This document shows, piece by piece, positions 1 through 10,095 of a DNA stretch of 64,000 bases. The notes beneath the pieces were generated by a model, which was given only the letters and a program-made list of their open reading frames with translations, did not search any database and was not told where the DNA came from. A program made the translations under genes and the position numbers. The DNA comes from Schistocerca nitens (lineage: Eukaryota; Arthropoda; Insecta; Orthoptera; Acrididae), in the NCBI RefSeq assembly GCF_023898315.1, contig NC_064616.1, forward strand, positions 288,079,205 to 288,143,204, given 5' to 3'. The first letter of the stretch is position 1. Each line of letters begins with the position of its first letter.

Positions 1-475
1 CATAATTTGGCACGATATCTGTCAGAAGGGTGTCTAGCATTTCTACTAATTAATGCCAAGCCGAATAACTGTTGACATGGCGAATGAGGCGGACCAACGC
101 GTTACTGATTGCTCAAATTGTGAAACTCATCCAGTTTTTCTTTAATTGTAATATTTTCCGTGCGTTACGGATGATTCCTTCGCAATGCTTCATTTTTTTT
201 TTTTTGTCTTACAGTGAGTAATCGCTACTGTCCTAATTATTGACTATGCGAGCCAGAGGTGAACATGCTGTGTACCCAGTGGTAAGCCAATTCTGATTAC
301 TCTCCGTGCCTCCACATACGGATACATCCATCATCACTCTGTAAACAAAATCAGGTGCCGATCTTGTGTCTGGTGTTGTTGCACCTCTCTTTGCTGCTGC
401 CTCAAGGAAAGCCGCAACAACGGTCTTCGTGACACTTAAAGTAATGTATCTTCCGAATCGTCAAAACAAACTATA
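1..475. other. No gene recognised
   Basis: I see no coding or repeat family I can name here. A T-rich run lies near 188-205. Open frames in this stretch are short and show no protein motif. Confidence 0.5.
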
Positions 476-555
476 CTATAACGTTTCCAGTGTTGACGGA
501 ATAAATACGGTCTCCGTGCTGACAGTGAATCGTGCTTTAGTTGTCACACTTTGTG

Positions 556-745
556 CAGGTTCTTGTCTTGCAGCAAACAAGTCCAGTTCCTGACTCAAGG
601 TACGTGACGTGACTGTGCGATCCTGAATGGACGAGCGAACAATGAACCTGCCTTCTCCGGCGCTAGTCACATAAGGTTGCTTACATCCTGCGTAGCGCTG
701 AGTGTGACGCTTCTGCATCCATCGACCGCATATTCGCATGGCAGG
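556..745 (-). pseudogene. Tc1-like transposase remnant (DNA-binding region)
   Basis: The minus-strand translation from about 739 down to 560 reads like the linker between the two helix-turn-helix motifs of a Tc1-like transposase, with a WMQK start, a KQPYVTSAGEGR stretch and a TVTSRTLSQEL stretch. The same pattern (WVQEGNT... RPRITSSRDDRH... AATSRSLSQ) is seen in the better preserved Tc1-A copies at 48.7-50.4 and 57.9-59.3 kb. No catalytic domain or terminal inverted repeat is visible nearby, so this is a small, old fragment. Confidence 0.5.
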
Positions 746-788
746 AACTATAAACCGCAGACTTGATACGACACAACTCTGCCGCTCT

Positions 789-1010
789 CAATTTTTTTAA
801 TTTTTTTTTAATGTCTGATAAGTTCCTATGGGACCAAACTGCTGAGGTCATCAGTCCATACGCTTACACGCTACTTAATCTAAATTAAACTAACTTACGC
901 TAAGGACAACACACACACCCATGCCTGAGGGAGAACGGGGGAGCCGCACGAACCGTGGCAATGCGCCCAAGACCGCGCTGCCGCACTCAGTTTCCGATAA
1001 GCGCTAGTAG
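789..1010 (-). repeat. SINE-B copy, diverged, reverse orientation
   Basis: From left to right the + strand shows an A/T-rich tail, then the reverse complement of the SINE-B body (ctgaggtcatcagtcc, then ctaaggacaacacacac), then a mutated tRNA-like head. Compared with the copy at 1273-1476 it is clearly the same family but has many substitutions. I see no certain target-site duplication. Confidence 0.6.
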
Positions 1011-1272
1011 GCGCTTCTCCTTACAGGATGCGTAATGCTATCTTGTCATAAACAAACAACTTCCAAATAGGATTTGCGAATGAGAACCCAGCTGCGTAAT
1101 GTTTCCTTGTATATACAATGCAGATCGCATTACTTCTAGCTATTGTGTGTGGTCGCTCTGAAATATTTATCATCTGCACAGCCAAACGTGTAGTACACAT
1201 CATGTCATTCTGACATTTGTCGGATACAGCCAATAGCGTACTTCCTAAACCATTGAAATAAATTTACTTACT

Positions 1273-1476
1273 GCCGCGCGGGATTAGCCGAGCGGTCTCA
1301 GGCGCTGCAGTCATGGACTGTGCGGCTGGTCCCGGCGGAGGTTCGACTCCTCCCTCGGGCATTGGTGTGTGTGTTTGTCCTTAGGATAATCTAGGTTCAG
1401 TAGTGTGTAAGCTTAGGGACTGATGACCTTAGCAGTTAAGTCCCGTAAGATTTCACACACATCTGAACATTTTTTG
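1273..1476 (+). repeat. SINE-B, full length, with target-site duplication
   Basis: The head is class II tRNA-like: an A-box-like segment (TTAGCCGAGCGGTCT) and a B-box-like segment (GGTTCGACTCC) are about 55 nt apart, ending in CTCGGGCA. The body follows (GTCCTTAGGATAATCTAGG ... GGGACTGATGACC ... AGTCCC) and then a T-rich tail. A perfect 13-bp duplication AAATTTACTTACT flanks it at 1260-1272 and 1477-1489, which fixes both ends and indicates retroposition by target-primed reverse transcription. Confidence 0.85.
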
Positions 1477-1505
1477 AAATTTACTTACTATTTACACTGG
1501 TTATA

Positions 1506-2829
1506 CGAGGTGTGGCTAGAAAAAAACCGGACTAGTACTGGTGAAACAATAAAACGAATGCAATAAGGCTGAAAGTCGCATGGCCTGTCACGTGACTCTC
1601 GCTCCGCCTACTGCTCGAGTTTCATCTGCCTCCTGCACTCAGTCTGCCCGTGGCGTCTCTTTTAAGTAGTTGACGTTTTGTCTGTGCGTCGGAAAATGTT
1701 GAGTGTACAGAAAGAACAGCGTGTTAACATCAAATTTTGTTTCAAACTAGGAAAATCTGCAAGTGAAACGTTTGTAATGTTACAACAAGTGTACGGCGAT
1801 GATTGTTTATCGCGAACACAAGTGTTTGAGTGGTTTAAACGATTTAAAGATGGCCGCGAATACACCAGTGATGACACTCGCACTGGCAGACCATTGTCAG
1901 CAAAAACTGATGCAAACATTGAAAAAATCGGTAAACTTGTTCGACAAGATCGCCGTTTAACAATCAGAGCAGTGTCTGAGTTAACAGGAGTTGACAAGGA
2001 AAGTGTTAGGCAGATTCTTCATGAAAGTTTCAACATGAACAAAGTGTGTTCAAAAATGGTTCCAAAGTGTCTCACAATTGAACAGAAGGAACGCCGAAGA
2101 ATGATTTGTTCTGACATCCTGGAAAACATTGAAAGTGATCCCACCTTCTTACAAAATGTTATTACTTGCGATGAATCGTGGTTTTTTACTTATGATCCCG
2201 AAACTAAACGCCAATCGATGCATTGGAAAACTCCTGGTTCTCCACGACAAAAAAAAAGCACGAATGTCAAAATCGAAATTCAAGGCAATGATGATTGTTT
2301 TTTTTTTTTGACATCAAAGGGATTGTGCACATTGATTGGGTACCAGAGGGACAAACAGTGAATCAGCATTACTACATTAGCGTCCTGGCTACCATACGTG
2401 AGCGAGTACGGAGAAAACGGAACGATTTGTGGAGAAAAAAGTCATGAATCCTTCACCAACACAATGCCCCAGCTCACAGTGCGTTGTCAGTGAAGACGTT
2501 TTTGGCAAAACACAACATTCCCATCTTAGATCATCCACCCTACTCACCTGATTTTGCCCCCTGTGACTTTTTTCTTTTCCCTAAAGTCAAGTCAGCTTTG
2601 AAAGGAACTAGATTTGAGACTGTTGAAGCAGTAAAAGAAAAAGCGACGGAAGTAATGTATGGACTTACCGAAAATGATCTGCAGCATTGCTATGAACAGT
2701 GGAAAATTCGTATGGAGCGGTGTAGAGACCGAGGAGGAGAGTACATTGAAGGAGATAACATGAAATTGTAAATAATCGTAAATAAATTTTTTTCCAGCAT
2801 CAGTCCGGTTTTTTTCTAGCCGCACCTCG
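1506..2829 (+). mobile_element. mariner-1, full-length mariner transposon, inactive
   Basis: The element is bounded by ~28-bp terminal inverted repeats that start CGAGGTGTGGCTAGAAAA on the left. The right end is the reverse complement with one mismatch (CGAGGTGCGG...). TA dinucleotides lie just outside both ends (1504-1505 and 2830-2831), the usual Tc1/mariner target duplication. Length is about 1.32 kb, normal for mariner. It carries one broken transposase gene. Nothing else is nested inside it, so it is probably younger than the heavily interrupted Tc1-C copies further right. Confidence 0.9.
1696..2771 (+). pseudogene. mariner transposase pseudogene
   Basis: The first ATG of the frame is at 1696 (protein starts MLSVQKEQ). 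A mariner-type N-terminal HTH region (EQRVNIKFCFKLGKSA... LSRTQVFEWFKRFKDGRE) is followed by the catalytic domain. The first catalytic Asp is intact in TCDESWFF. The gene is broken three ways. A frameshift lies in the T-run near 2298-2310. A TGA stop at 2445-2447 stands where a Trp is usual. The second catalytic Asp of the HxDNAPAH motif is His (codon CAC, 2460-2462). The third Asp (SPDFAPCD) is present at the D34D spacing of mariners. The C-terminus continues in another frame to a TAA at 2769-2771. The protein cannot be active from this copy. Confidence 0.88.
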
Positions 2830-3282
2830 TATATCCACCGCTAGATATGTATATACTCCACAAGCCGCCGCCATGCGGTGCACGGCGCAGAATACCACGC
2901 ACCGCTACTAGTCATTTCCTTTCCTGTTCGACTCTCAAACAGAGCGAAGGAAAAACGACCGTCGATAAGCCTCCATTCAAGCCCTATTTTCTATCATCTT
3001 ATCATCGTGGTCCTTAAGCGAAACGTACGTTGGCGGCAGTAGAATCGATCTGCAGTGTGCCTCAAACGCTGGTTCTCTATATTTCCGCAATAATACCTCA
3101 CTATAAGAACGTCGTCTTCCTATCATGGATTCCCATTTCAGCTCACGAAGCATCTCCGTAATATTTGCTTGCTGATCGAATCCACCGGTAACAAATCTAG
3201 CAGCTAACCTCTCAACTACTTCGATGTCTCCCTTTAATCCGACTTGGTGGGGATCCCAAACACTCAAGCGGTACTGACACTC

Positions 3283-3479
3283 CGTGCGACCGCTACGGTC
3301 GCAGGTTCGAATCCTTCCTCGGACATGGATATGTGTGATGTCCTTAGGTTGGTTAGGTTTAAGTAGTTCTAAGTTCTAGGGGACTGACCTCAGATGCTAA
3401 GTCCCATAGTACTCAGAGCCATTTGAACCATTTGAATCTCAGATGTTAAGTCCCATAGTGCTCAGAGCCATTTGAACCA
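3283..3479 (+). repeat. SINE-A, 5'-truncated, with duplicated 3' end
   Basis: The copy begins inside the tRNA-like head (CGTGCGACCGCTACGGTCGCAGG is its variable-arm region) and runs through the usual body. Its last ~40 nt (CAGATGTTAAGTCCCATAG...GAACCA) occur twice, at about 3390-3430 and 3438-3478. The imperfect 12-bp flank GTACTGACACTC (3271-3282) / GTACTCACACTC (3480-3491) is the likely target duplication. It interrupts the CR1-like fragment. Confidence 0.75.
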
Positions 3480-3903
3480 GTACTCACACTCAACGCCACG
3501 CAGGATCTAAACGACCTCAGTACTTTATACATGAGCTACACTTTCCCAACATTCTTCCAACGCAACGAAGTCGAGCATTCCCTTACCAATCTGACGTACT
3601 CATTCCATTTCGTATCGCTTTGCAACATTATGCCTAGATATTTAATCAATATGAGCGTGTCAAGCAGCACACTGCTAACGGCGTATTAGAACGTTACAGG
3701 ATTGCTTTTCCTACTCATCAGCATTAGTTTATAGTGTTCAACATTTAGAGCAAGTTATCATTCATCACACCAACTAGAAACTCCATCTAAGTCTCCTTCT
3801 ATACTCCTACATTCACTCAACGACACCTTCCCGTACTCCACAGCGTTATCAGCAAACACCTGTAAATTGAGGTTCAACTTGTCCGTCAGATCGTTTATGT
3901 TTA

Positions 3904-4222
3904 CAGGGTGGTCATAAACAGTCTGTAAGGCTTGTAAGGGTGTTGCAGGGTAGGCTGTGCTGGGACATAATGGTAAAGAGAAAAATATGATGATCCACCG
4001 TTTCGGATTTAATTAGCATTGAAGATACCCAATCAGGCCGTGACACTAATTGTATCTGGCGGCCTGCTTGAATTTCCGCGCGCAATGGCCCGATTGGCTA
4101 AATTCAATGCTAATTAACTCGGAAACGGCGCAATGTAACGAATTATTTCAAAAAATTATTTCTGAGCACAACCTTGACTGTAAGGTTCTTACAAGCTCTT
4201 CAGACCGTTTCTGACGACCCTG
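3904..4222. mobile_element. MITE with imperfect terminal inverted repeats
   Basis: The left end starts CAGGGTGGTCATAAACAG and the right end, reverse complemented, starts CAGGGTCGTCAGAAACGG. Similarity of the two ends extends ~36 nt (both reach CTTGTAAG). A second, inner inverted repeat is visible (AATTAGCATTGAA near 4010 against TTCAATGCTAATT near 4105), so the whole unit can fold back on itself. It has no ORF and splits the CR1-like RT fragment. A TA precedes the left end; the matching TA on the right is offset by two bases. Confidence 0.65.
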
Positions 4223-4395
4223 TCTAGAGAATAGGAGCGGTCCGATCACACTTACCTGGGGCACTCCTGACGATAAACTTGTCTCTTATGATCACTCGCC
4301 GTCGAGGACAACGTGCTGGTTTCTATTACTTAGGAAGTCTTCGACCACTCACATACCTGATTCCTTTTACTACCTACTTGAAGACCGTATAAATA

Positions 4396-4909
4396 AGTTC
4401 CCAGGCAACATTAATTTAACAGCTAGTACGGAAATAAAAATCTAAAGGCACTCGAGATATCCTCCCTGTGATTCACAATGATGGTTGGCTTGAGGAGCAA
4501 AACTGTGTATTTAATTGAAAGGTGGGAAATTTTGAAGTTATTCTACTGAAGACGGTGACTCAGCCATTGGTGTTACATTAGTTCCATTCACAGAAATACC
4601 GCGCCACAATGCGCACAGCGCCAGTTCCGTATGTTGCAGTATTTTACTGTATACTTAAGACAGGCTGGGTAGTTTAAGGACTCACTGTATAAAGCAGCTT
4701 ATATTAGATTATCTCAAAACGTTAACCTGGAAATATGTATTCCATATACCTTAACCGTACATTATATCGTCACGAAATGAAATCAAGTCAGTATCTATTG
4801 CAGGCGTCGGTTCTCACCTAAGTTACTGCAGTTACGCTTCAGAAGCACGGATTTCATTTTGAGCAAACAGACGAAAAGAAGTATACGATAAAGAAGTTGT
4901 GGTTGTTGA

Positions 4910-4973
<64 letters not shown>

Positions 4974-5261
4974 AAGCGAATATGAGACTTAGCTACTCCC
5001 ACACTGCTGAAGTACGAAATAGTTTTTTGTCTGTGGGGCTATATTAACAAAAGTAATTGCAATGTAAGTAATAAATGTAGGCTATTATTTCTCCTACAAA
5101 AATTCTTGGAGACAACTATCAGTTAATATGAACAAGATTTGAGGCATGTAGTAGACATTTGCAGGGTAAGAAAGAGAAAATAGAATTTCTAAGAATGCAA
5201 TACTCGACGGCGATATGAATTAATAAAATCTTCTCGGGCTCCCAACTGCGTTAGGTAGTTA
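4396..5261. other. No gene; contains a CA microsatellite
   Basis: No coding region or known repeat family is recognised, apart from the dinucleotide repeat listed separately. Confidence 0.5.
4913..4967. repeat. (AC)n microsatellite
   Basis: About 27 uninterrupted AC units. Confidence 0.97.
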
Positions 5262-5391
5262 CACTAAAGCGCCAAGGAAACTGGTATAGGCATTCGTATT
5301 CAAATACAGAGATATGTAAACTGGCAGAATACGGCACTGCGGTTTGCAACGCCTATATCAGAAACGAGTGTCAGGCGCAATTGTTAGATGG

Positions 5392-5580
5392 GTTAAAAAA
5401 ATGGATCAAATGTCTCTAAGCACTATGGGACTTAACATATGAGGTCATCAGTCCCCTAGACTTTGAACTACTTAAACGTAACTAACCTAAGGACATCACA
5501 CACGTCCATGCCCTAGGCAGCATTCGAACCTGCGACCGTAGCAGCCGCGTGGTTCCAGACTGAAGCGGCTAGAACAGCTC
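5392..5580 (-). repeat. SINE-A, reverse
   Basis: From left to right this is tail, body and head of SINE-A in reverse complement (CAAATGTCTCTAAGCACTAT ... GGACTTAACATATGAGGTCA ... TTCGAACCTGCGACC). The head end is eroded at 5565-5580. It is inserted in Tc1-C copy 1. Confidence 0.8.
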
Positions 5581-5718
5581 TTTTTTTTCGTAGTTGATCG
5601 TTGGGTTTGGTCGTTACGGACGTCACATCACATGACATCTTTTTTTAAAGTTCGTTTGTTGATCCTTTTACTCAGTTTTTTACTACAGAGGCCAACCATC
5701 TCTCTGACCGAACACGTT
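5581..5718 (-). repeat. SINE-H, tRNA-headed, reverse, poly(A) tailed
   Basis: Read on the minus strand, a short tRNA-like start (CGTGTTCGGTCAGAGAG) leads into a unique body (AACGAACTTTAAAAAAAGATG ... GACGTCCGTAACGACC) ending in A8 (the T-run at 5582-5589). This family has a different body from SINE-A and occurs once in the window. Its head is incomplete, so it is truncated or merged with the Tc1-C sequence at 5719. Confidence 0.5.
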
Positions 5719-5988
5719 GTTAGATCGGTTACTGCTGTTACAATGGCAAGTTGTCAAGATTTAAGTGAGTTTGAACGGTTGTTATTGTCAGGGCAAGAGC
5801 GATGGGAAACGCCATCTCCGATGTAGCGATGAAGTGGGGATTTTCCCGTGCGACCATTTAACGAGTGAACCGTGAATATCAGGAATCCCGTAAAACATCA
5901 AATCTCCGATATCGCTGCGGCCGAAAAAAAAAAAAAAAAACACCTCGGCTGGCCACCACACACTGCAGACATGAACATTATCTAGCAT

Positions 5989-6177
5989 GGATGGCTCTGA
6001 GCACTATGGGACTTAACATGTGAGGTCATCAGTCCCCTAGAACTTAGACTACTTAAACCTAACTAACCTAAGGACATCACACTTATCCATGACCGTAGCA
6101 GGATTCGAACCTGCGACCGTAGTGGTCGCGCGGTTCCAGACTGAAGCGCCTATAACCGCTGGGCCACACCGGCCGGC
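5989..6177 (-). repeat. SINE-A, reverse
   Basis: It runs from ATGGCTCTGAGCACTATGGG to the head end GGCCACACCGGCCGGC. It lies within the C-terminal transposase part of Tc1-C copy 1. I could not define a clear target duplication. Confidence 0.85.
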
Positions 6178-6330
6178 GTTTTTGAGCATATCTGAGATGC
6201 CTTGCAAAATGCTGTTCAGAAGAGATCTCCACTCCCTCGTACTCTTACGGATTCATGGTGTCAGTTCCCTCCAGCACTACTTAAGACATTAGTCGAGTGC
6301 ATGCCACGTCGTGTTGCGACACTTCCGCGT

Positions 6331-6510
6331 GCTGCGAGCTTTCCTCGGCCGTTGTGAAATGGTAAATGACTGGTGTGTCGCCGTTATATAGCCGCGCTGT
6401 GTCCTGTGAAGTCACTGGCTCTCTTCCTCGCCAGCTACGGATACGCCTTCCTCCCGCGTCCATCGCGCCCGCTTTAGCCTGGCAACGGCTGGTCCCAGGC
6501 TGCGCTGATC
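6331..6510. other. Unassigned GC-rich segment with TATA-like box
   Basis: A TTATATAG motif at about 6385 is followed by GC-rich sequence. It could be a fragment of an LTR promoter, but I have no second copy to compare. Confidence 0.25.
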
Positions 6511-6640
6511 TACCGAGCGAGTTGGAGCAGTGGTTGGCACAGTGGACTCGCATTCGGCAGGATGACGGTTCAGACCCGCGTCCGGCCATTCGGACATAGG
6601 TTTTCCGTGATATTCCTAAATCACTTTAGGCAAATGATGG
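6511..6640 (+). repeat. SINE-C, 3'-truncated
   Basis: The head ACCGAGCGAGTTGGAGCAGT ... GACTCGCATTCGG ... GGTTCAGACCCGCG is tRNA-like (B box GGTTCAGACC), and the body starts TTTTCCGTGATATTCCTAAAT. Similarity stops near 6640, well before the usual 3' end. Confidence 0.7.
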
Positions 6641-6752
6641 CGGTTGGCCGTCAGCGACGCAACGGCGACGACGTGTGCTTAGCGTCCCGCCGGTGTAGTG
6701 GCGTACACGAGTTTGTATATGTACCGCGAGCGCGAGTCGCTTGCTACAAGTT

Positions 6753-7864
6753 CACTGAAGTAACATGGCGAACTCCTGTAGGAAGAACACTATGAAGATT
6801 ACGTTTCAAGCCGAATATCCACGAAGTAGTGCTGCAGGGAACTGACACCATCAATCTTACAGGGCTGTCCACAAATCCATGTTTAGGAGGGCGTGGAGAT
6901 CTCTTCTGAACAGTACATTGCGAAGTATCCCAGATATGCTCAATAATCTTTATGTCTGGGGTGTTTGGTGGCCAGTCGATGTGTTTAAACTCAGAAGAGT
7001 GTTTCTGGAGCCACTCCTTAGCAATTCTGGATGTGTGGCGTGTCCCTTTGTCCTGCTGGAATTGCCCAAGTCCGTCGGAATGCACAATGGACATGAATGG
7101 ACGCAGGTGATCAGACAGATGCTTACGTACGTGTTACCTCTCAGAATCGTATCTAGATCTAGACGTATCATGGGTCCCATATAACTCCATCTTCACAGGC
7201 ATGCAGTGTCCAAGAATTCATGAGGTTATCTCCACACCCGTGCGCGTCCATCCGCTCGATACAATTTGAAACGAGACTCGTCCGACCAGGCAACATCTTT
7301 CCAGTCATCAACAGTCCAATGTCGGTTTTGACGGGCCCAGGCGTGGCGAAAATCTTTGTGTCGTGCAGTCATCAAGGGTACACGCCTTCACCTTGGGCTG
7401 CGAAGCCCATATCGATGATGGTTGTTTGAATGGTTCGCACGCTAACATTTGTTGATGGCCCAGCACTGAAATTTGCAGCAATTTGCGGAACGGTTGCACT
7501 TCTGTCACGCTGAACGATTCTCTTCAGTCGTCATTAGTGCCGTCATTGCAGTTTTTTCCGGCCACAGCAATGTCGGAGATTTGATGTTTTACCGGATTCC
7601 TGATATTCACGGTACACTCGTGCTATGATCGTACGGAAAAACCCCACTTCCTCGTTACCTCAGAGATGCTGCGTCCCATCACTCTTGCGCCGACTATAAC
7701 ACCACACTCAAACTCAATTGAATCTTGATAAGCTGCCATTGTAGCAGCAGTAACCGATCTAACAACTGCTCCAGTCACTTGTTGTCTTATATAGGAGTTG
7801 TCGACCGCAGCGCCGTATTCCGCCTTCTATTTGAATACGCATGCCTTTCTTTGGCGCTTCAGTG
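6753..7864 (-). pseudogene. Tc1-like element C, copy 2
   Basis: Minus orientation. The 5' end at 7864 starts CACTGAAGCGCCAAAG with TA outside (7865-7866); the 3' end at 6753 has a matching CACTGAAG. An ATG at about 7740 opens the N-terminal HTH region, in broken frames. The middle catalytic part (7230-7440) reads through frameshifts as a DESRF-type Tc1 core. The C-terminus on 7094-6850 contains FQQDKGTRHTS and WPPNTPDIKIIEHIWD, so the second Asp is retained and the Glu is in IIEH at DD34E spacing, although N is changed to K next to the Asp. Length is 1.11 kb, somewhat short. It lies head to tail in inverted orientation to copy 1, with SINE-C between. Confidence 0.75.
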
Positions 7865-7917
7865 TATGTGGCACGTTACACGCTACAGTTCGGAGCCCTT
7901 TAGCGGCAAAGGGCAGT

Positions 7918-8191
7918 AAACATGTAGACATTAAGAATGGAGATGTAGGATGTTAACAACGTTAGTTTTATTTAAAAAAAGACTGAAGTGTTTTCACATA
8001 AAAAAATTCGAGGGTATTACTTCTCAGTCCGGGTGGAGGTTCGAGTCCTCCCTCGGGCAGGGGTGTGTGTGTTTGTCCTTAGGATAATTTAGGTTAAGTA
8101 GTGAGTAAGCTTGGGGACTGATGACCTTAGCAGTTAAGTCCCATATGATTTCACACACATTTGAACATATTACTTCTCAGCACGGCGTCGT
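7918..8191 (+). pseudogene. mariner 3'-end remnant
   Basis: The sequence TTCACATAAAAAAATTCGAG ... ATTACTTCTCAG, interrupted by SINE-B, resumes as CACGGCGTCGTATA. This is the terminal repeat of an irritans-type insect mariner. The same end, also degraded, is seen at 57760-57790 behind a recognisable transposase. Only the 3' ~130 bp of the mariner remains. Confidence 0.5.
8028..8167 (+). repeat. SINE-B, 5'-truncated, perfect target duplication
   Basis: It starts inside the tRNA-like head (GGTGGAGGTTCGAGTCC contains the B box) and ends TTTGAACA. The 13-bp duplication TATTACTTCTCAG at 8015-8027 and 8168-8180 is perfect. A 5' truncation with an intact duplication is what incomplete target-primed reverse transcription leaves. 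Confidence 0.85.
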
Positions 8192-8545
8192 ATATACACA
8201 TCTGTCATTATTACTAAGAAATTTTTCACTGGTGTAGAAGGAGCTGGGAACAAATAAATCCTTTAGGTTACTCTTAAACAGAAATTTATTAATAGTTAAA
8301 CTCTTTTTGGCTACTGGCATGTTATTGGAAATGTGTGTTCGTGAATAAAACACTAATTTCTGGACCAAATTAAATGATTTTAAATGATTATTCTTAGTTC
8401 TAATACTGATTCCAGGAACTAAGCTGTTGGTTTGAAAAAGCTTTATATTATTTTTGACAAATTTTATTCAAGAATAAATATAGTGCAAAGGCAGTACTTA
8501 GTGCCCCTAATTTCTTGAACAAACGTCTGCAGGAGTTTTTGATTT

Positions 8546-8735
8546 GGGTGGCTCTGAGCAATATGCGACTTAACATCTGAGGTCATCAGTCGCCTAGAAC
8601 TTAGAACTAATAAAACCTAACCAACCTAAGGACATCACACACATCCATGCCCGAGGCTGGATTCGAACCTGCGACCGTAGCGGTCGCTCGTTTCCAGAAT
8701 GTAGCGCCTAGAACCGCACGGCCACTCCGGCCGGC
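8546..8735 (-). repeat. SINE-A, reverse, with target duplication
   Basis: Flanked by AGTTTTTGATTT (8534-8545) and AGTTCTTGATTT (8736-8747), one mismatch in 12. The head is at the right (GGCCACTCCGGCCGGC). It interrupts the RT C-terminal region of the surrounding non-LTR element. Confidence 0.9.
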
Positions 8736-9610
8736 AGTTCTTGATTTCACACCATACATAATTCGTATTACATTATTTTTGACTCGAATAACTTTACATT
8801 GGCTTGAAGAACTGTCCCAAAAAATGATCCGTGTGACAATGTAGAATGAAAGTAAATAAAATATGCTAGCTTTTTTATTGCTACACCGCCTATGTCTGAC
8901 AACAACCGCATTGCAAATAACGATTTGTTTAGGCATTTCAGCAGTTCTGTGGTATGCTCCTCCCAGTTGGATTTATCGTCAAGCTGTAGCCCCAAGAATG
9001 TAACGCAGTCAACCTCTTCTATCTGCTAGTTAGAATATTTTAGGCTTATACTGGGGTATACCTCTTACAGGTTCGAAACTGCATAGCTTAATGCAAAAAA
9101 AAAAATGGCTGGGAATAATTTTTTAATGTTCAAGAAACTTTCACTAATCGTATTTCCTAGTTATTTTAATATTTGTATTATCTGCGAAACAAACCAGCTT
9201 GACGTATAACAATATTATTGATGAAAGACCATTGATATGCACAACAAAAAGTAATACTCTAAAATGCAACCTCATGTTCCTATAAAGATGATACCTGATA
9301 GCTTAATAAGGGCATTTTCCTATTGACGTCCTTTGTTTCCTAACAGACAATTACGATCTGAAACAGCTTGTAGAATTCCCTGTTACATTGTACGAGTAAC
9401 ATTCTAATTTTCCTAAGAGGTAAATCAATTAATATAACAGTATCCTGTTATTTATTATCTAATGAAATAAGTTCTTTCTTGCTGTGTTTTCAAACAGCTT
9501 TCTCAGTATCCGAACCCTCTAGAAATACGAATTGTGACTTAGAGAAATTATTACTTGTAGTCAGGTAGTTACGAAGTCGACTGTATATCCAGTTTACTAA
9601 TAATTACGAG

Positions 9611-10095
9611 TGTGGTGTCACCGCCAGGCACCACACTTGCTAGGTGGTAGCTTTTAAATCGGCCGCGGTCCGGTAGTATACGTCGGACCCGCGTGTCGCC
9701 ACTGTCAGTGATAGCAGACCGAGCGCCACCACACGGCAGGTCTAGAGAGACGTACTAGCACTCGCCCCAGTTGTACAGACGACTTTCCCAGAAGGGGATC
9801 ACTGACAAATACGCTCTCATTTGCCGAGACGATAGTTAGCATAGCCTTCAGCTAAGTCATTGGCTACGACCTAGCAAGGCGCCATAGCTTTGATAATTAA
9901 TATTGTGAAGCATGTATCATCAAGAGCGATGTTCTACAAATGTGGATTAAAGTTAAGTATTACAGCAACTGCGTCCATTTTCTAAGTTCTCATTTCCCGT
10001 TAACTGTTCCAGACCTCACGCCACTCTGCGTAAGCTTAACGCGTGCCTTTTGGCTTCCTCTCGTTGTGACTTTGCTGTCTTGCTAAGTCACAACA
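9611..10095. mobile_element. Solo LTR, 485 bp, with 5-bp target duplication
   Basis: It begins TGTGGTGTCACCGCC and ends AAGTCACAACA, the TG...CA ends of LTRs. ACGAG is duplicated exactly at 9606-9610 and 10096-10100. Inside, a TTTTAAAT motif and GC-rich promoter-like stretch lead into an AT-rich part with GGATTAAAG. I recognise this as a very common Schistocerca LTR (established from memory, not searched); a Ty3/Gypsy origin is likely. No internal retroviral-type coding sequence is attached, so it is the product of LTR-LTR recombination. It splits the decayed non-LTR element and is therefore younger than it. Confidence 0.88.

Larger units (their letters stand above)
2960..4395 (-). pseudogene. 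CR1-like non-LTR reverse-transcriptase fragment
   Basis: The minus strand encodes, in several frames, the 3' half of a CR1-type ORF2. In coding order these are a GVPQG-like region near 4230-4290, an FADN (degraded FADD active site) near 3850, a YLG...KWNEY region near 3600, and the C-terminal VWDPHQVGL ... ILLPPTYVSLKDHDDK segment at 2977-3267. It resembles the CR1 at 12.4-15.9 kb but is much more diverged and full of stops. A SINE-A (3283-3479) and a MITE (3904-4222) have inserted into it. Neither 5' end nor 3' tail repeat is recognisable. Confidence 0.75.
5262..6330 (+). pseudogene. Tc1-like element C, copy 1, internally deleted
   Basis: The left end CACTAAAGCGCCAAGG, preceded by TA, matches the inverted end of copy 2 at 7864. 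The N-terminal transposase region is at 5742-5915 (MASCQDLSEFER, then a GFSRATI-like HTH with a stop). It joins directly, through a run of 17 A at about 5924-5940, to the C-terminal catalytic part (WPPTHCRHEHY-type sequence from 5941, continuing after a SINE at 6178-6300). The middle of the transposase, including the first catalytic Asp, is missing. SINE-A (two copies) and SINE-H have inserted. The right TIR is not recognisable. Confidence 0.65.

Noticed and set aside
1273-1365. Possible tRNA genes at SINE heads (here and at about 20 other places)
   Set aside because: The A and B boxes are convincing, but each is followed by a SINE body and flanked by target duplications. None folds as an independent mature tRNA with its own terminator.
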